NCBI GenBank assembly: GCA_035493955.1
Contig: DATJHI010000015.1
Location: 1 to 64,000, forward strand
Source: NCED01 sp035493955
GTDB lineage: Bacteria > Pseudomonadota > Alphaproteobacteria > Caulobacterales > Caulobacteraceae
Length of the DNA stretch: 64,000 bases
Reading direction: 5' to 3'
The position numbers were made by a program, and so were the translations under genes. This document shows positions 8,609-19,220 of the stretch, piece by piece; the stretch's first letter is position 1, and each line of letters starts with the position of its first letter. The notes under the pieces were generated by a model. That model made no database searches. It saw only the letters and a list, made by a program, of their open reading frames with translations, and was not told where the DNA came from.

Positions 8609-9052
8609 TCAGCTCCCGCCCTTGGGCATGGCGTCGGCATAGGCGGCGCAGCCGCTTAAGGTTCGCCCGCCCGTCTCCACCGTCGCCGTGAACGGATAGC
8701 TCAGCCCCGTCGCCGGGTCCTGGCATACCTTGGCGCGAAGGACGGCGGTCAGCGGCTTGCCGTCCCCGTCGGTCGCCGACCAGACCGCCTGGTCCGCCCC
8801 GGCCCTGGGCCCGCGGTTGCGGACGATCAGATCCTTTTCGGCAGTGGTGGAGAAGGTCAGGCCGTCGGGGCGAATCTTCAGCGCCCAGAACGGCGCGTCG
8901 CCCAACGCGTTCAGCGGCCGGGTGAAATCGGCCGTGGTCGCCGGCGCATCGGCGGGCGGGGGGGGCGCGACGGGGGTGGAGTCCTGGCTCTTGCCGCAGG
9001 CGGCCAGCAGGGCCGCCGAAACGGTGAGGACCAGGGGCAGGCTGGCGCGCAT
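8609..9052 (-). CDS. Putative lipoprotein (COG3650-like)
   Basis: The protein of about 147 residues starts with a lipoprotein signal (MRASLPLVLTVSAALLAAC, lipobox LAAC). A Pro-rich linker (APPPPADAPA) follows, then a small globular domain with NALGDAPFWALKI near its start and a conserved Cys pair (AKVCQDPATGL and LSGCAAYAD). That pattern matches the periplasmic COG3650 domain found beside HslJ- and MliC-type domains. Its role is unknown. The start at 9052 is taken in preference to 9067 because it gives a normal signal peptide. It is convergent with the upstream small gene and divergent from the methyltransferase gene. Confidence 0.82.
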   Translation of the reverse strand: MRASLPLVLTVSAALLAACGKSQDSTPVAPPPPADAPATTADFTRPLNALGDAPFWALKIRPDGLTFSTTAEKDLIVRNRGPRAGADQAVWSATDGDGKPLTAVLRAKVCQDPATGLSYPFTATVETGGRTLSGCAAYADAMPKGGS

Positions 9053-9090
9053 GGATCGGTCTCGCAAATCAGTTCACGCTCCCATGCTAA

Positions 9091-10230
9091 ATGAGCCCGG
9101 GCCCATTCACCTACTATGAGTTCTTCGCCGGCGGCGGCATGGCCCGCGCCGGCCTCGGCGACGGCTGGCGCTGCCTGTTCGCCAACGATTTCGACGCCAG
9201 GAAAGCCGCCAGCTATGCCGAGAACTGGGGCGACGATCACCTGGCCGTCGGCGACGTCTGGACGATTGCTCCCGAAAGCCTGCCGGGCCAGGCCGACCTG
9301 GCCTGGGCCTCGTCCCCTTGCCAGGACCTCAGCCTTGCGGGACTGCGAGCCGGATTGTCGGGCGCGCGTTCGTCGGCCTTCTGGGGTTTCTGGCGGCTGA
9401 TCGAAGCGCTGGACCGGACCGGACGCGGTCCGCGCGCCATCGTCGTCGAGAACGTCGTCGGCCTTCTGACCTCCCACGGCGGAGCCGACTTCAACGCCCT
9501 GTGCGAGACCCTGGCCCGGCAGGGCTACCGTTTCGGCGCCCTGGAGATCGACGCCGCCCTGTTCACCCCGCAATCGCGGCCCCGCCTGTTCGTGGTCGCC
9601 ACGCGAGAGACTCCTTCCCCCGCCCTTGTGCTGCAGGGACCCGCCGCCCCGTTTCACAGCCGCCGGGTGATCGAGGCGTATGACCGCCTTCCCGCGGCGG
9701 CCCGGACCGCCTGGCGCTGGTGGCGGCTGGATCCGCCGCAGACGCGCAACCGCGATCTGGCCGCGGTGCTGGAGCCCGACGCCATCGCCGCTTGGCATGA
9801 CGTTGGCCAGACCGCCCGGCTGGTCTCCCAGCTCGCCCCTGTGCATCAGGCCAAGCTGGCGGCGGCGCAAGACGTCGGCGAGCGCCGGGTGGGGGCGCTG
9901 TTCCGGCGGACGCGGATCGAAGACGGCCAGCGGATCCAGCGGGCGGAGGTGCGGTTCGACGGCATGGCCGGCTGCTTGCGCACCGCCGCCGGCGGCTCCT
10001 CTCGCCAGTTCATCGTGGTGGTCGAGGGCGACCTTGTCCGCACCCGGCCCCTGAGTCCGCGGGAGTGCGCGCGCTTGATGGGCCTGTCCGACGACTACCG
10101 TTTGCCGTCACGAACTACGGCAGCTCTGCACCTGGTGGGGGACGGGGTCGCCGCGCCGGTGGTCCGCCGTCTAGCCGAGCGGTTGTTAGAACCCTTGCTG
10201 GCGTCGCCAGCAATCCTGGCCGCCGAATAG
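9091..10230 (+). CDS. DNA (cytosine-5-)-methyltransferase
   Basis: The 379-residue enzyme transfers a methyl group from SAM to carbon 5 of cytosine in a specific DNA site. All key motifs are present in the m5C order: I (FFAGGGMARAG, residues 11-21), IV with catalytic Cys77 (SSPCQD), VI (ENVVG, 120-124), VIII (QSRPRLFVVA, 161-170), a target-recognition region at about 171-300, IX (PLSPRECARLMGL) and X (GDGVAAPVV). There is no restriction endonuclease gene beside it. A Vsr mismatch endonuclease lies just past cysK, which fits a solitary methyltransferase whose deaminated sites need repair. The recognition sequence cannot be read from the protein. Confidence 0.94.
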   Translation: MSPGPFTYYEFFAGGGMARAGLGDGWRCLFANDFDARKAASYAENWGDDHLAVGDVWTIAPESLPGQADLAWASSPCQDLSLAGLRAGLSGARSSAFWGFWRLIEALDRTGRGPRAIVVENVVGLLTSHGGADFNALCETLARQGYRFGALEIDAALFTPQSRPRLFVVATRETPSPALVLQGPAAPFHSRRVIEAYDRLPAAARTAWRWWRLDPPQTRNRDLAAVLEPDAIAAWHDVGQTARLVSQLAPVHQAKLAAAQDVGERRVGALFRRTRIEDGQRIQRAEVRFDGMAGCLRTAAGGSSRQFIVVVEGDLVRTRPLSPRECARLMGLSDDYRLPSRTTAALHLVGDGVAAPVVRRLAERLLEPLLASPAILAAE

Positions 10231-10309
10231 CGCACAAGAGGCAGACAAGCCGCCCCCGCGGCCTTATCAATACCGTCCGACGCCGACCGCCAACGACGGA
10301 CCCAAGCCC

Positions 10310-11296
10310 ATGGACGCCCTCCTTAATCCCCAGGATGCCAGCCGCTTCCACCGCAGCGGCAGGGGCAAGATCTTCGACTCGGTGATCGACCTGATCGGCG
10401 ACACGCCGCTGGTCCGCCTGCCGCGCCTGTCGGCAGAGCTGAAGCCCAAGGGCGAGGTCGTGGCCAAACTGGAGTTCTTCAATCCCCTGGCCAGCGTCAA
10501 GGACCGCATCGGGGTGGCGATGATCGAGGCCCTTGAGGCCAAGGGCCTGATCCGGGATGGCACCACCATCATTGAGCCCACCAGCGGCAATACCGGCATA
10601 GCCCTGGCCTTCGTCGCCGCGGCTAAGGGCTACAAGCTGATCCTGGTCATGCCCGAGAGCATGTCGATCGAGCGGCGCAAGATGCTGCTGATCCTGGGGG
10701 CGCGCCTCGAATTGACGCCGGCGGAAAAGGGCATGCGCGGGGCGGTGCAGCGGGCGCAGGAACTGCTGGCGGAAATTCCCGGCTCGGTCATGCCCCAGCA
10801 GTTCGAGAACCACGCCAATCCGCAGATCCACCGCATCTCCACCGCCGAGGAGATCTGGAACGACACGGCCGGCCAGGTCGATGTGGTCGTCTCCGGCGTC
10901 GGAACCGGGGGCACCATCACCGGCGTCGGCCAGGCCCTGAAAGCCAAGAAGCCTTCGGTCCGTATGGTGGCGGTGGAGCCGGAGAACTCGGCGGTGCTGT
11001 CCGGCGGCCAGCCCGGCCCGCACAAGATCCAGGGCATCGGGGCCGGTTTCGTTCCCGGCGTGCTCGACCGCGGCGTGATCGACGAGGTGGTCACCATCGG
11101 CAACGAAGAGAGCTTCGAGATGGCGCGCAAGGTCGCGCGCACCGACGGGCTTCCCGTAGGCATCTCCTCCGGCGGCGCGATCTCGGCGGCCTTCCGGGTG
11201 GCCGCACGGGACGACATGGCCGGCAAGCTGATCGTGGCCATCGTCCCAAGCTTCGCCGAACGCTACCTGTCGACGGCGCTGTTCGAAGGGCTGTGA
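10310..11296 (+). CDS. cysK: Cysteine synthase (O-acetylserine sulfhydrylase)
   Basis: This PLP enzyme makes L-cysteine from O-acetylserine and sulfide. The 328-residue protein has the PLP lysine in NPLASVKDRIG (Lys64), the substrate loop TSGNTG (91-96), the phosphate loop GVGTGGTITG and the pyridine-N motif GISSGGA. The C-terminal PSFAERYLST is also typical. The first 20 residues are a short extension before the usual IGDTPLVRL motif. It sits between the m5C methyltransferase and vsr genes, in the same orientation, with gaps of 79 and 58 bases. Confidence 0.95.
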   Translation: MDALLNPQDASRFHRSGRGKIFDSVIDLIGDTPLVRLPRLSAELKPKGEVVAKLEFFNPLASVKDRIGVAMIEALEAKGLIRDGTTIIEPTSGNTGIALAFVAAAKGYKLILVMPESMSIERRKMLLILGARLELTPAEKGMRGAVQRAQELLAEIPGSVMPQQFENHANPQIHRISTAEEIWNDTAGQVDVVVSGVGTGGTITGVGQALKAKKPSVRMVAVEPENSAVLSGGQPGPHKIQGIGAGFVPGVLDRGVIDEVVTIGNEESFEMARKVARTDGLPVGISSGGAISAAFRVAARDDMAGKLIVAIVPSFAERYLSTALFEGL

Positions 11297-11354
11297 GGCA
11301 AAAACCCTCTCATACCGATCGCAGGCCGCACAGGCGCGCGCCGCGCCATACGAG

Positions 11355-11789
11355 ATGACCCAGGGCAAGACCACCGACGTCTTCACTCCGGAGCAGCGCT
11401 CGGCGGTGATGCGCAAGGTGCCGGGCAAGAACAGCTCGGCGGAGATGGCGGTGCGACGGCTGCTCACCGGCATGGGCCTGCGCTACCGCCTGCACCGCAA
11501 GGACCTGCCCGGCAATCCGGACGTGGTTATGGCCGGGCGCAGGTTGGCCCTCTTCGTCCACGGCTGTTTCTGGCACGGCCACGACTGCCGCCGCGGGGCG
11601 CGCGCGCCCAAGGCCAATGCCGAGTACTGGACGGCCAAGATCGCCCGCAACCGCGCGCGGGACACGGCGTCCTCGGCCGCCCTCCAGCACATGGGCTGGC
11701 GCCCGGTGACGATCTGGGAGTGCGAGCTGAAGGATTCCGCAAAGCTCGAGGCGCGCTTGCGAGCTTTGCTGAACGTTTCGGCCGATTAG
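11355..11789 (+). CDS. vsr: Very short patch repair (Vsr) DNA mismatch endonuclease
   Basis: Vsr nicks DNA next to T:G mismatches left when 5-methylcytosine deaminates, so that the C:G pair can be restored. The 144-residue protein carries the family core: MRKVPGKN (19-26), NPDVV with the catalytic Asp56, LALFVHGCFWHGHDC (metal-binding His/Cys cluster, 64-78), APKANAEYW, KIARNRARD and WECEL. It is intact and of normal length. With the methyltransferase at 9091-10230 it makes a functional pair, although cysK separates them. Confidence 0.95.
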   Translation: MTQGKTTDVFTPEQRSAVMRKVPGKNSSAEMAVRRLLTGMGLRYRLHRKDLPGNPDVVMAGRRLALFVHGCFWHGHDCRRGARAPKANAEYWTAKIARNRARDTASSAALQHMGWRPVTIWECELKDSAKLEARLRALLNVSAD

Positions 11790-11791
11790 GT

Positions 11792-13561
11792 TCAGGCCGC
11801 CGCGGCGGCGTGTTCCCCGAGAAGGGCCAGCTCGATGGCCTCGTAGAGATCGGCGGCCTCCACCGGCTTGACGACCCAGCCGTTCATCCCCGACGCCAGA
11901 CAGGCTTCCCTGTGCTTCGCCTCGGCGTGGCCGGTGACGGCCAGCACCGGCGTCTTGCGGTTTGGACCGCCCACGCTGCGCAGACGTCGGCAGGTCTCCA
12001 GACCGTCCATCCCGGCCATGGTCAGGTCCATGAGAACCAGGTCGAAGCGTTCGGAGGCGAGCAGGTCCAGGGCGCGCTGGCCGCTTTCAGCCTCGGTGAG
12101 GTCGGCGCCGAGCGGGCCCAGCAACAGGCCAAGGGCCCGTCGGCCCATCTCGTGATCGTCGACCACCAGGATGCGGGCCGCCGTCGCCGGCGGCGGCGCA
12201 AGCGGCGCTGGGGGCGGAGCGGCCATATCGCGGACGACCGTGCTCGCGACGCCGAGGCTGGCCAGCAAGGTGAACCGCGAGCCCCGGCCAGGAATGCTTT
12301 CGACGCCGAGGTCGCCGCCCATCACCCGCGCGAGTTCCCGGCTGATGGCCAGGCCGAGGCCGGTGCCTCCGTGGGTGCGGGCCACCGATTCGTCGCCCTG
12401 GTCGAAGGGGGTGAAGATTCGGGACATCCGCTCCAGCCCCATGCCCGGACCCGTGTCTGCGACACACACCTTCAGGACGATCCGGCCGCCAGCGTCCATG
12501 TGGCTGGCCGCCTCGACACGGACGCCGCCGGACTCGGTGAATTTCACCGCGTTGGACAACAGGTTGTTGAGGATCTGGCGCAGGCGCATCGGATCGCCCT
12601 GCGCCCGTGGCGGCAGGGTCTCGGCTCCGTGCAGGGTCAAGGACAGGCCTTTGCGGTGGGCTTCGGCCGACCAGAACATCGCCACGTCCTCGACCAGCAG
12701 CGGCAGGTCGAAGTCTATCTGCTCGACGCGCATGCGTTTGGCTTCGAGTTTGGACAGGTCGAGCAGGTCGTCCAGCAGGGTGCGCATCATCCGCCCGCCT
12801 TGGCTGATCAGGCCGGCCCGGTCGCGCATCTCCGGCTCCGAAGCGCGGCGTTGGATTTCGGCGGCGGCGGCCAGGATTGCGCTCAAGGGCGTGCGCAGCT
12901 CGTGGCTGACCATCGCCGCAAAGGCCGACTTGGCCTCGGCCTGGGCTTCGGCGCCGGCGCGGCGGGCGTCGAGGTCGGCATGGGTTCGGTTCTGGGTTTC
13001 GGCCAGACGCTCGGCGGCCAGGAACACCAGCAGGGCGGCCGCCAGGAACAGCATCTCGGCCAACAGGAAGGGTCCGCTGAACGGGTCGGAGCCGCGGACG
13101 GCGCGGTCTATCAGCGGCGCCGACATCAGGTAGGCCGCATACGGAACGACGCCGGCCATGAAGGCCAGGGGCGAGCCGCGGGACATGCTGAGGAGGTTGA
13201 GGATGCTGCCGGCCAGCAGCAGGACCGATCCGGCCGGTCCCAAGGATCCTGGCACCAGCCAAAGGGGTACGGCGACCGCGCCGAAGGCGGCCGCGAGCAG
13301 GAAGATCGCAACGACGGCCAGGCTCGCGCGCAGGCCCGACGGCGTCGGCGCTTCCGGCTTGAACGGCCACAAGGCCCAGAGTTCCAGGACCTGGGCCACG
13401 ACATAGGCGCCGAGCCAGCCCCATAGCCAGACGTCGTCGAGCTGGCCATGGAAGCTGATGGCCAGCACCACGGCGATGAACAGCCGCAGCGGCGCCTGGG
13501 CGCGGCGGGCCATCGCCGTATAGACCAGCCCTTGAGCCGTATTTTCGCCCAACGAAGCCAT
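11792..13561 (-). CDS. Membrane-bound hybrid histidine kinase with C-terminal receiver
   Basis: The protein of about 589 residues has an N-terminal membrane domain with five or six helices (residues about 25-185). A coiled stretch follows, then a HisKA domain with the H-box VSHELRTPL (His about 220), and an HATPase domain (NNLLSNAVKFTE, DTGPGMG, GGTGLGLAISREL). The C-terminal receiver (about 460-585) has DD at its start, Asp in LVLMDLTMAGMDG, and the Lys of VVKPVE. The input domain has no recognisable sensor fold. I use the ATG at 13561; an upstream TTG at 13597 is also possible. No cognate regulator is adjacent. It is convergent with vsr. Confidence 0.9.
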   Translation of the reverse strand: MASLGENTAQGLVYTAMARRAQAPLRLFIAVVLAISFHGQLDDVWLWGWLGAYVVAQVLELWALWPFKPEAPTPSGLRASLAVVAIFLLAAAFGAVAVPLWLVPGSLGPAGSVLLLAGSILNLLSMSRGSPLAFMAGVVPYAAYLMSAPLIDRAVRGSDPFSGPFLLAEMLFLAAALLVFLAAERLAETQNRTHADLDARRAGAEAQAEAKSAFAAMVSHELRTPLSAILAAAAEIQRRASEPEMRDRAGLISQGGRMMRTLLDDLLDLSKLEAKRMRVEQIDFDLPLLVEDVAMFWSAEAHRKGLSLTLHGAETLPPRAQGDPMRLRQILNNLLSNAVKFTESGGVRVEAASHMDAGGRIVLKVCVADTGPGMGLERMSRIFTPFDQGDESVARTHGGTGLGLAISRELARVMGGDLGVESIPGRGSRFTLLASLGVASTVVRDMAAPPPAPLAPPPATAARILVVDDHEMGRRALGLLLGPLGADLTEAESGQRALDLLASERFDLVLMDLTMAGMDGLETCRRLRSVGGPNRKTPVLAVTGHAEAKHREACLASGMNGWVVKPVEAADLYEAIELALLGEHAAAAA

Positions 13562-13641
13562 CGGAGACTTGAGCCCACCCCTGGGAAGGAGAGGCAACCT
13601 AACCGGTCTCGGCTAACGTCCGGTGAAGGCAGGATTCTTGG

Positions 13642-15810
13642 CTACGCCGCCGCCGACTGCGCCTTGCCGTAGAAACCCTCGCCCCTGGCCGCCATGTCCC
13701 GCAGGAGCTTGGGCGGCTCGAACCGCGGGCCATAGGTCGCCGCCAGCCGGTCGCAGGCAGCCACGAAGGCGGCGGTTCCGATCCCGTCGATCATCGACAG
13801 GGGCCCGCCGGTCCAGGGGGCGAAGCCCCAGCCCAGGATGGCGCCCACGTCCGCGTCGCGGGCGGCGGTGACCACGCCCTCCTCGAAACAGCGTGCCGCC
13901 TCCAGCGCCTGGCGATAGAGCAGGCGGGTCTTCATCTCCTCGACCAGGGCGGGGCTGCTTTCCGACACCGTCGTCTTGGCGAGGTCCTTCAGGCCCGGCC
14001 ACAGGCTCTTGGGACCGCTCTGCGGGTAGTCGTAGAAACCCTTGCCGTTTTTGCGGCCGTAGCGGCCGAGATCAGCCACCATGGTCTTCAGAAGCGCATC
14101 CATCGGTCCGGGCTTGTAGCTGTCGCCCAGGTCCTTGGCGGTCTGTTGGACGATCTTGTAGGCGAGGTCGAGGGCCACGTCGTCGGTCATCTCCAGCGGA
14201 CCACGCGGCATGCCGGTCATGCGCCCGACGTTGTCGATCATGGCGGGGGCGATGCCGTCGATCAGCATCTGCATGCCTTCCTGCAGGAAGGTCATGAAGC
14301 AGCGCGAGGTGTAAAAGCCTCTGGAATCGTTGACCACGATCGGGGTCTTCTTGATCTTCAGCACATAGTCGATGGCCCGGGCGGCGGCCTCGTCCGAGGT
14401 CTGACGACCACGGATGATCTCGACCAGCATCATCTTGTCGACCGGCGAGAAGAAGTGGATGCCGATGAAACGGTCCGGGCGCGCCGACGCCTCCGCCAGG
14501 CCCGAAATCGGCAGGGTCGAGGTGTTGGAGCCGAATACGGCGGTCGGCGCCAGATGGGCCTCGGCCTTGCGGGTCGCCTCGGCCTTGATCTCGCGGTTCT
14601 CGAACACCGCCTCGACCACGAGGTCGGAACCCTTCACCGCGGCGAAGTCGGTGGTGGCGGTGACCAGGACCAGGGTGGCCGTCGCCTTTTCCGCCGTCAT
14701 CTGGCCGCGGGAGACCCGCTTCTTGATCAGCTCCTCGACGTGGGCCTTGCCCTTGTCGGCGGCCTCCTGGGTGACGTCGATGAGCACCGTCTCGATCCCG
14801 GCCATGACCTGGGCGTAGGCGATGCCGGCGCCCATCATGCCGGCCCCCAGCACCGAAACCTTCTTGACGTCGAAGGGAGCGATCCCGGCGGGGCGGGCCG
14901 CGCCCTTGCCCAGGTCCTGCATCGAGACGAACAGCGAACGGATCATCCCCTTGGCCTGGGGAGTCAGCATGGTCTTGACGAAGTAGCGGCTCTCGATCCG
15001 CAGGGCCGTGTCCATCGGGACCTGCACCCCCTCATAGACCGCCTTCAACATGTTCAACTGGGCCGGATAGTTGCCATAGGTGCTTTTGCGCAGCACGGCC
15101 GCGCCGAGCATGAACACCTGCGCCCCCTGCGGATGATAGGGGCCGCCGCCGGGCAGCTTGTAGCCCTGCTTGTCCCACGGCTGGACCGCGTCGCCCTTGG
15201 TCTTGATCCAGGTCCTGGCCGCCTCGACCTCTTCGCCCTTGGCCACCACCGCATTGACCAGACCCTGGGCCAGAGCCTCCTGCGGGCGCAGGATCTTGCT
15301 CTCGAGCAAGAGCGGGCCGGCCGCCATCACCCCGATCATCCGCGGCAGGCGCTGGGTGCCCCCGCCGCCGGGGATCAGCCCGACCTTGCCTTCGGGCAGA
15401 CCCAGTTGGATCCGGTTGTCGTCGGCGGCGACCCGGTAATGGCAGGCCAGGGCGATCTCGAAGCCGCCCCCCAGGGCCAAGCCGTTCAGGGCGATGGCCA
15501 CCGGCTTGCCGCAGGTCTCCAGTCCGCGCAGGGATCTGTTCAGCTCGTACAGCAGTTCGAAGGCCTGCTGCGGCGACCCGGCGCCGGCCGAGGCCGACAG
15601 CTCGGTCAGGTCCGCGCCGGCGCAAAAGCCGGTGGTCTTGCCCGAGGTCAGGACCACGCCCTTGACGGCGGCGTCGGTCTTCAGCCGATCCACCAGTTCG
15701 GGCAGCTCGGCCATCACCTTGGTGGTGATGGTGTTCATCGACCGGCCCGGCACGTCGAACGTCACCAGGGCGATCCCGTCGGCGTCGACGTCGATCTTGA
15801 AGTTTTCCAT
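13642..15810 (-). CDS. fadJ: Bifunctional enoyl-CoA hydratase / 3-hydroxyacyl-CoA dehydrogenase
   Basis: This 722-residue multienzyme carries out the second and third steps of fatty-acid beta-oxidation. The N-terminal crotonase domain (about 1-190) keeps both catalytic glutamates (GGGFEIALAC, Glu118; LPEGKVGLIPGGGGTQRLPR, Glu140). The central NAD domain starts at VSVLGAGMMGAGIAYAQ (about 318-334) and contains the catalytic His in GIHFFSPVDKM, followed by the C-terminal dehydrogenase dimerisation domains. The start is the ATG at 15810; the frame is open further upstream but without family sequence. It is the last gene of the acyl-CoA dehydrogenase-thiolase-fadJ operon, 11 bases behind the thiolase stop. 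Confidence 0.94.
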   Translation of the reverse strand: MENFKIDVDADGIALVTFDVPGRSMNTITTKVMAELPELVDRLKTDAAVKGVVLTSGKTTGFCAGADLTELSASAGAGSPQQAFELLYELNRSLRGLETCGKPVAIALNGLALGGGFEIALACHYRVAADDNRIQLGLPEGKVGLIPGGGGTQRLPRMIGVMAAGPLLLESKILRPQEALAQGLVNAVVAKGEEVEAARTWIKTKGDAVQPWDKQGYKLPGGGPYHPQGAQVFMLGAAVLRKSTYGNYPAQLNMLKAVYEGVQVPMDTALRIESRYFVKTMLTPQAKGMIRSLFVSMQDLGKGAARPAGIAPFDVKKVSVLGAGMMGAGIAYAQVMAGIETVLIDVTQEAADKGKAHVEELIKKRVSRGQMTAEKATATLVLVTATTDFAAVKGSDLVVEAVFENREIKAEATRKAEAHLAPTAVFGSNTSTLPISGLAEASARPDRFIGIHFFSPVDKMMLVEIIRGRQTSDEAAARAIDYVLKIKKTPIVVNDSRGFYTSRCFMTFLQEGMQMLIDGIAPAMIDNVGRMTGMPRGPLEMTDDVALDLAYKIVQQTAKDLGDSYKPGPMDALLKTMVADLGRYGRKNGKGFYDYPQSGPKSLWPGLKDLAKTTVSESSPALVEEMKTRLLYRQALEAARCFEEGVVTAARDADVGAILGWGFAPWTGGPLSMIDGIGTAAFVAACDRLAATYGPRFEPPKLLRDMAARGEGFYGKAQSAAA

Positions 15811-15821
15811 GACCGGGTTCC

Positions 15822-17027
<1,206 letters not shown>

Positions 17028-17074
17028 CAGGGCCTCCCTTGCTGAATCCTCCCCCCGTTCGGGGGCATGCCAAA

Positions 17075-18862
17075 TCAGAACGCGTCGGCCGGCAGGGCCA
17101 TCATGGTCGCCGAGCCGGTCTTCAGCTTGGCCAGGTGCGCGCCCGTCTGCGGCAGGACGCGCTCCAGGAAGTAACGCCCCACCGCCAGCTTGTTGGCGTA
17201 GAAGGGGTCGGTGTCGCCGCCCTTGATCTTCTCGTCCGCCGCCTTGGCGATCAGTCGCCACATATAGGCGAGCGCGGTCAGTCCGAAGAGGTGCAGATAG
17301 TCGGTGGAGGCCGCTCCGGCGTCGTCCGGATTGGCCAGGCCGTGCTGCATCAGCCACAGGGTGGCCTCCTGCAGTTGGGCCTTGGCGGCGGCGAGACCCT
17401 CGGAGAAGGGCTTCAGGATCTCGTCGCCAGAACCATCGGCGACCGCCGCGTCCACGTCGGCGAAGAAGCTCATCACCGCCCGGCCGCCGTTCTGGCCCAG
17501 CTTGCGCCCCACCAGGTCCAGGGCCTGCACCCCGTTGGTCCCCTCATAGATCATGGCGATGCGGGAATCACGCAGGTACTGCGAAACCGGGAAGTGCTCG
17601 GTGAAGCCCGAACCGCCGTGCACCTGCATGGCGTCGGAACAGATGTTGAAGCCCCGGTCGGTCAGATAGGCCTTCAGCACCGGCGTCATCAGCGCCATGT
17701 AGTCGCCGGACTTCTGGCGGGTCGCCTCGTCAGGGCTCTTCAGCTGCAGGTCGCCCTGCAGCGCCGTCCACAGCATGAAGGCCCGCCCGCCCTCGAGGAT
17801 GGCGCGGCTGTCCATCAGCATCCGCCGCACATCGGGATGGACGACGATCGGGTCGGCCGGACCTTCCGGATTCTTCGGGCCGTTGATCGAGCGCCCCTGC
17901 AGCCGGTCCTTGGCGAATTCGGCGGCGGCCTGGTAGGCGGCCTCGGCGATGGCGACGCCCTGGACGCCGACGCCCAGCCGCGCCTCGTTCATCATCACGA
18001 ACATCAGCTTGAGGCCCTGGTTGGCCTCGCCGATCAGCCAGCCGGTCGCCTCCTCGTAGGACATGACGCAGGTGGCGTTGCCGTGGATGCCCATCTTCTC
18101 TTCCAGGCCGGCGCAGAAGGCGGTGTTCCGTTCGCCTAGGGAACCGTCGGGCTTGGGCAGGAACTTGGGCACGATGAACAGGCTGATGCCCTTCACCCCG
18201 GCCGGTGCCCCCTCGAGCCGGGCCAGCACGAGGTGGACGATGTTGTCGGTCAGGTCCTGCTCGCCGCCGGAGATCCAGATCTTCTGGCCGGAAATCCTGT
18301 AGGTCCCGTCCGCGCCTGCGACCGCCTTGGTCCGAATCAGGCCGAGGTCGGTGCCGCACTGGGGCTCGGTGAGGTTCATGGTCCCCATCCACTCGCCCGA
18401 GACGAGCTTGGGCAGGTAGAGCGCCTTCTGCTCGGCCGTGCCGCCGGCGTGGATCGCCGAATAGGCGCCGTGGGCCAGACCGGGATACATGGTGAAGGCC
18501 ATGTTGGCCGAGGAGCCCATCTCGCTGAAGGCGACGTTGAGCACCGCCGGCAAGCCCTGGCCGCCATAGTCGGGATCAGCCGCAAGGCCGGTCCAGCCGG
18601 CCTCCGCGAACTGGCGGTAGGCGTCCTTGAAGCCGGCGGGGGTCTTGACGGTGTTGTCCGGCGACCAGACGCAGCCCTCCTGGTCGCCCACCCTGTTCAG
18701 CGGGGCGAGAACCCCCTCGCAGAACCTGGCCCCTTCCTCGAGCACCTGCTGGATCAGGTCCGGGGAGGCGTCGGCGAACCCCGGCAGGTTGGAATAGGTC
18801 TCCAGCCTGAGGACCTCGTTGAGCAGGAACGCCTGGTCTCTGACCGGGGCTCGGTAGCTCAT
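17075..18862 (-). CDS. Acyl-CoA dehydrogenase, long (about 600-residue) type
   Basis: This FAD enzyme introduces the trans-2 double bond into acyl-CoA. At 595 residues it belongs to the long bacterial class that carries an extra C-terminal domain after the core. Recognisable blocks are LAADPDYGGQGLP, MNLTEPQCGTDLGLIRTKA, KIWISGGEQDL, QVHGGSGFTEHFPVSQYLRDSR and IYEGTNGVQALDLVGRK, the last with the catalytic Glu. The ATG is at 18862. It is the first gene of the three-gene beta-oxidation operon, 47 bases ahead of the thiolase. Confidence 0.94.
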   Translation of the reverse strand: MSYRAPVRDQAFLLNEVLRLETYSNLPGFADASPDLIQQVLEEGARFCEGVLAPLNRVGDQEGCVWSPDNTVKTPAGFKDAYRQFAEAGWTGLAADPDYGGQGLPAVLNVAFSEMGSSANMAFTMYPGLAHGAYSAIHAGGTAEQKALYLPKLVSGEWMGTMNLTEPQCGTDLGLIRTKAVAGADGTYRISGQKIWISGGEQDLTDNIVHLVLARLEGAPAGVKGISLFIVPKFLPKPDGSLGERNTAFCAGLEEKMGIHGNATCVMSYEEATGWLIGEANQGLKLMFVMMNEARLGVGVQGVAIAEAAYQAAAEFAKDRLQGRSINGPKNPEGPADPIVVHPDVRRMLMDSRAILEGGRAFMLWTALQGDLQLKSPDEATRQKSGDYMALMTPVLKAYLTDRGFNICSDAMQVHGGSGFTEHFPVSQYLRDSRIAMIYEGTNGVQALDLVGRKLGQNGGRAVMSFFADVDAAVADGSGDEILKPFSEGLAAAKAQLQEATLWLMQHGLANPDDAGAASTDYLHLFGLTALAYMWRLIAKAADEKIKGGDTDPFYANKLAVGRYFLERVLPQTGAHLAKLKTGSATMMALPADAF

Positions 18863-19220
18863 GGGGGCGTTCCTCCAAGTGGGTTTTGACCCAGGCTAGA
18901 CCGCTACGAGGCGATGCGCGAGAGCTTCGATCCCGATCTCACGCCCTCGCCGAGATATATTATCAATGATCAGTTATGCTGCAAGGCCAAGTCGGCTGCG
19001 TGCGACGCCAAGCAGCGGCGGCGGATGCCTCAATCGCTTGGCAACCCACGGCGGAGGGGCTATGGGCTCACCCGATGAATTAGAGGAACGAGGCAGGCGC
19101 AGCCGTCGCCCATCGGCGTCGGTGCGGGCCTGCCTCTGCGTTGGCCGGACCGGATTCGGCCCGTTGGAGCGATCCGCCTTGAGAGACAATGTTGCGGCTT
19201 GGGGAACGGCAGGCATGGTG
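18863..19220. other. Intergenic region between acyl-CoA dehydrogenase and coxB
   Basis: About 358 bases separate the divergent beta-oxidation operon and coxB, so both promoters should lie here. An AT-rich stretch (about 18954-18978, containing atatattatcaatgatcag) stands out from the GC-rich surroundings. I could not identify a convincing sigma-70 promoter pair or a full FNR-type site. The open frame running through it into coxB has no protein-like features. Confidence 0.5.

Noticed and set aside
9091..11789. Complete restriction-modification system
   Set aside because: No endonuclease other than Vsr is encoded. All neighbouring genes are housekeeping or regulatory.
18954..18978. FNR-type site upstream of coxB
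   Set aside because: Only one TTGAT half-site is present on the minus strand. The second half does not match ATCAA at the required spacing.
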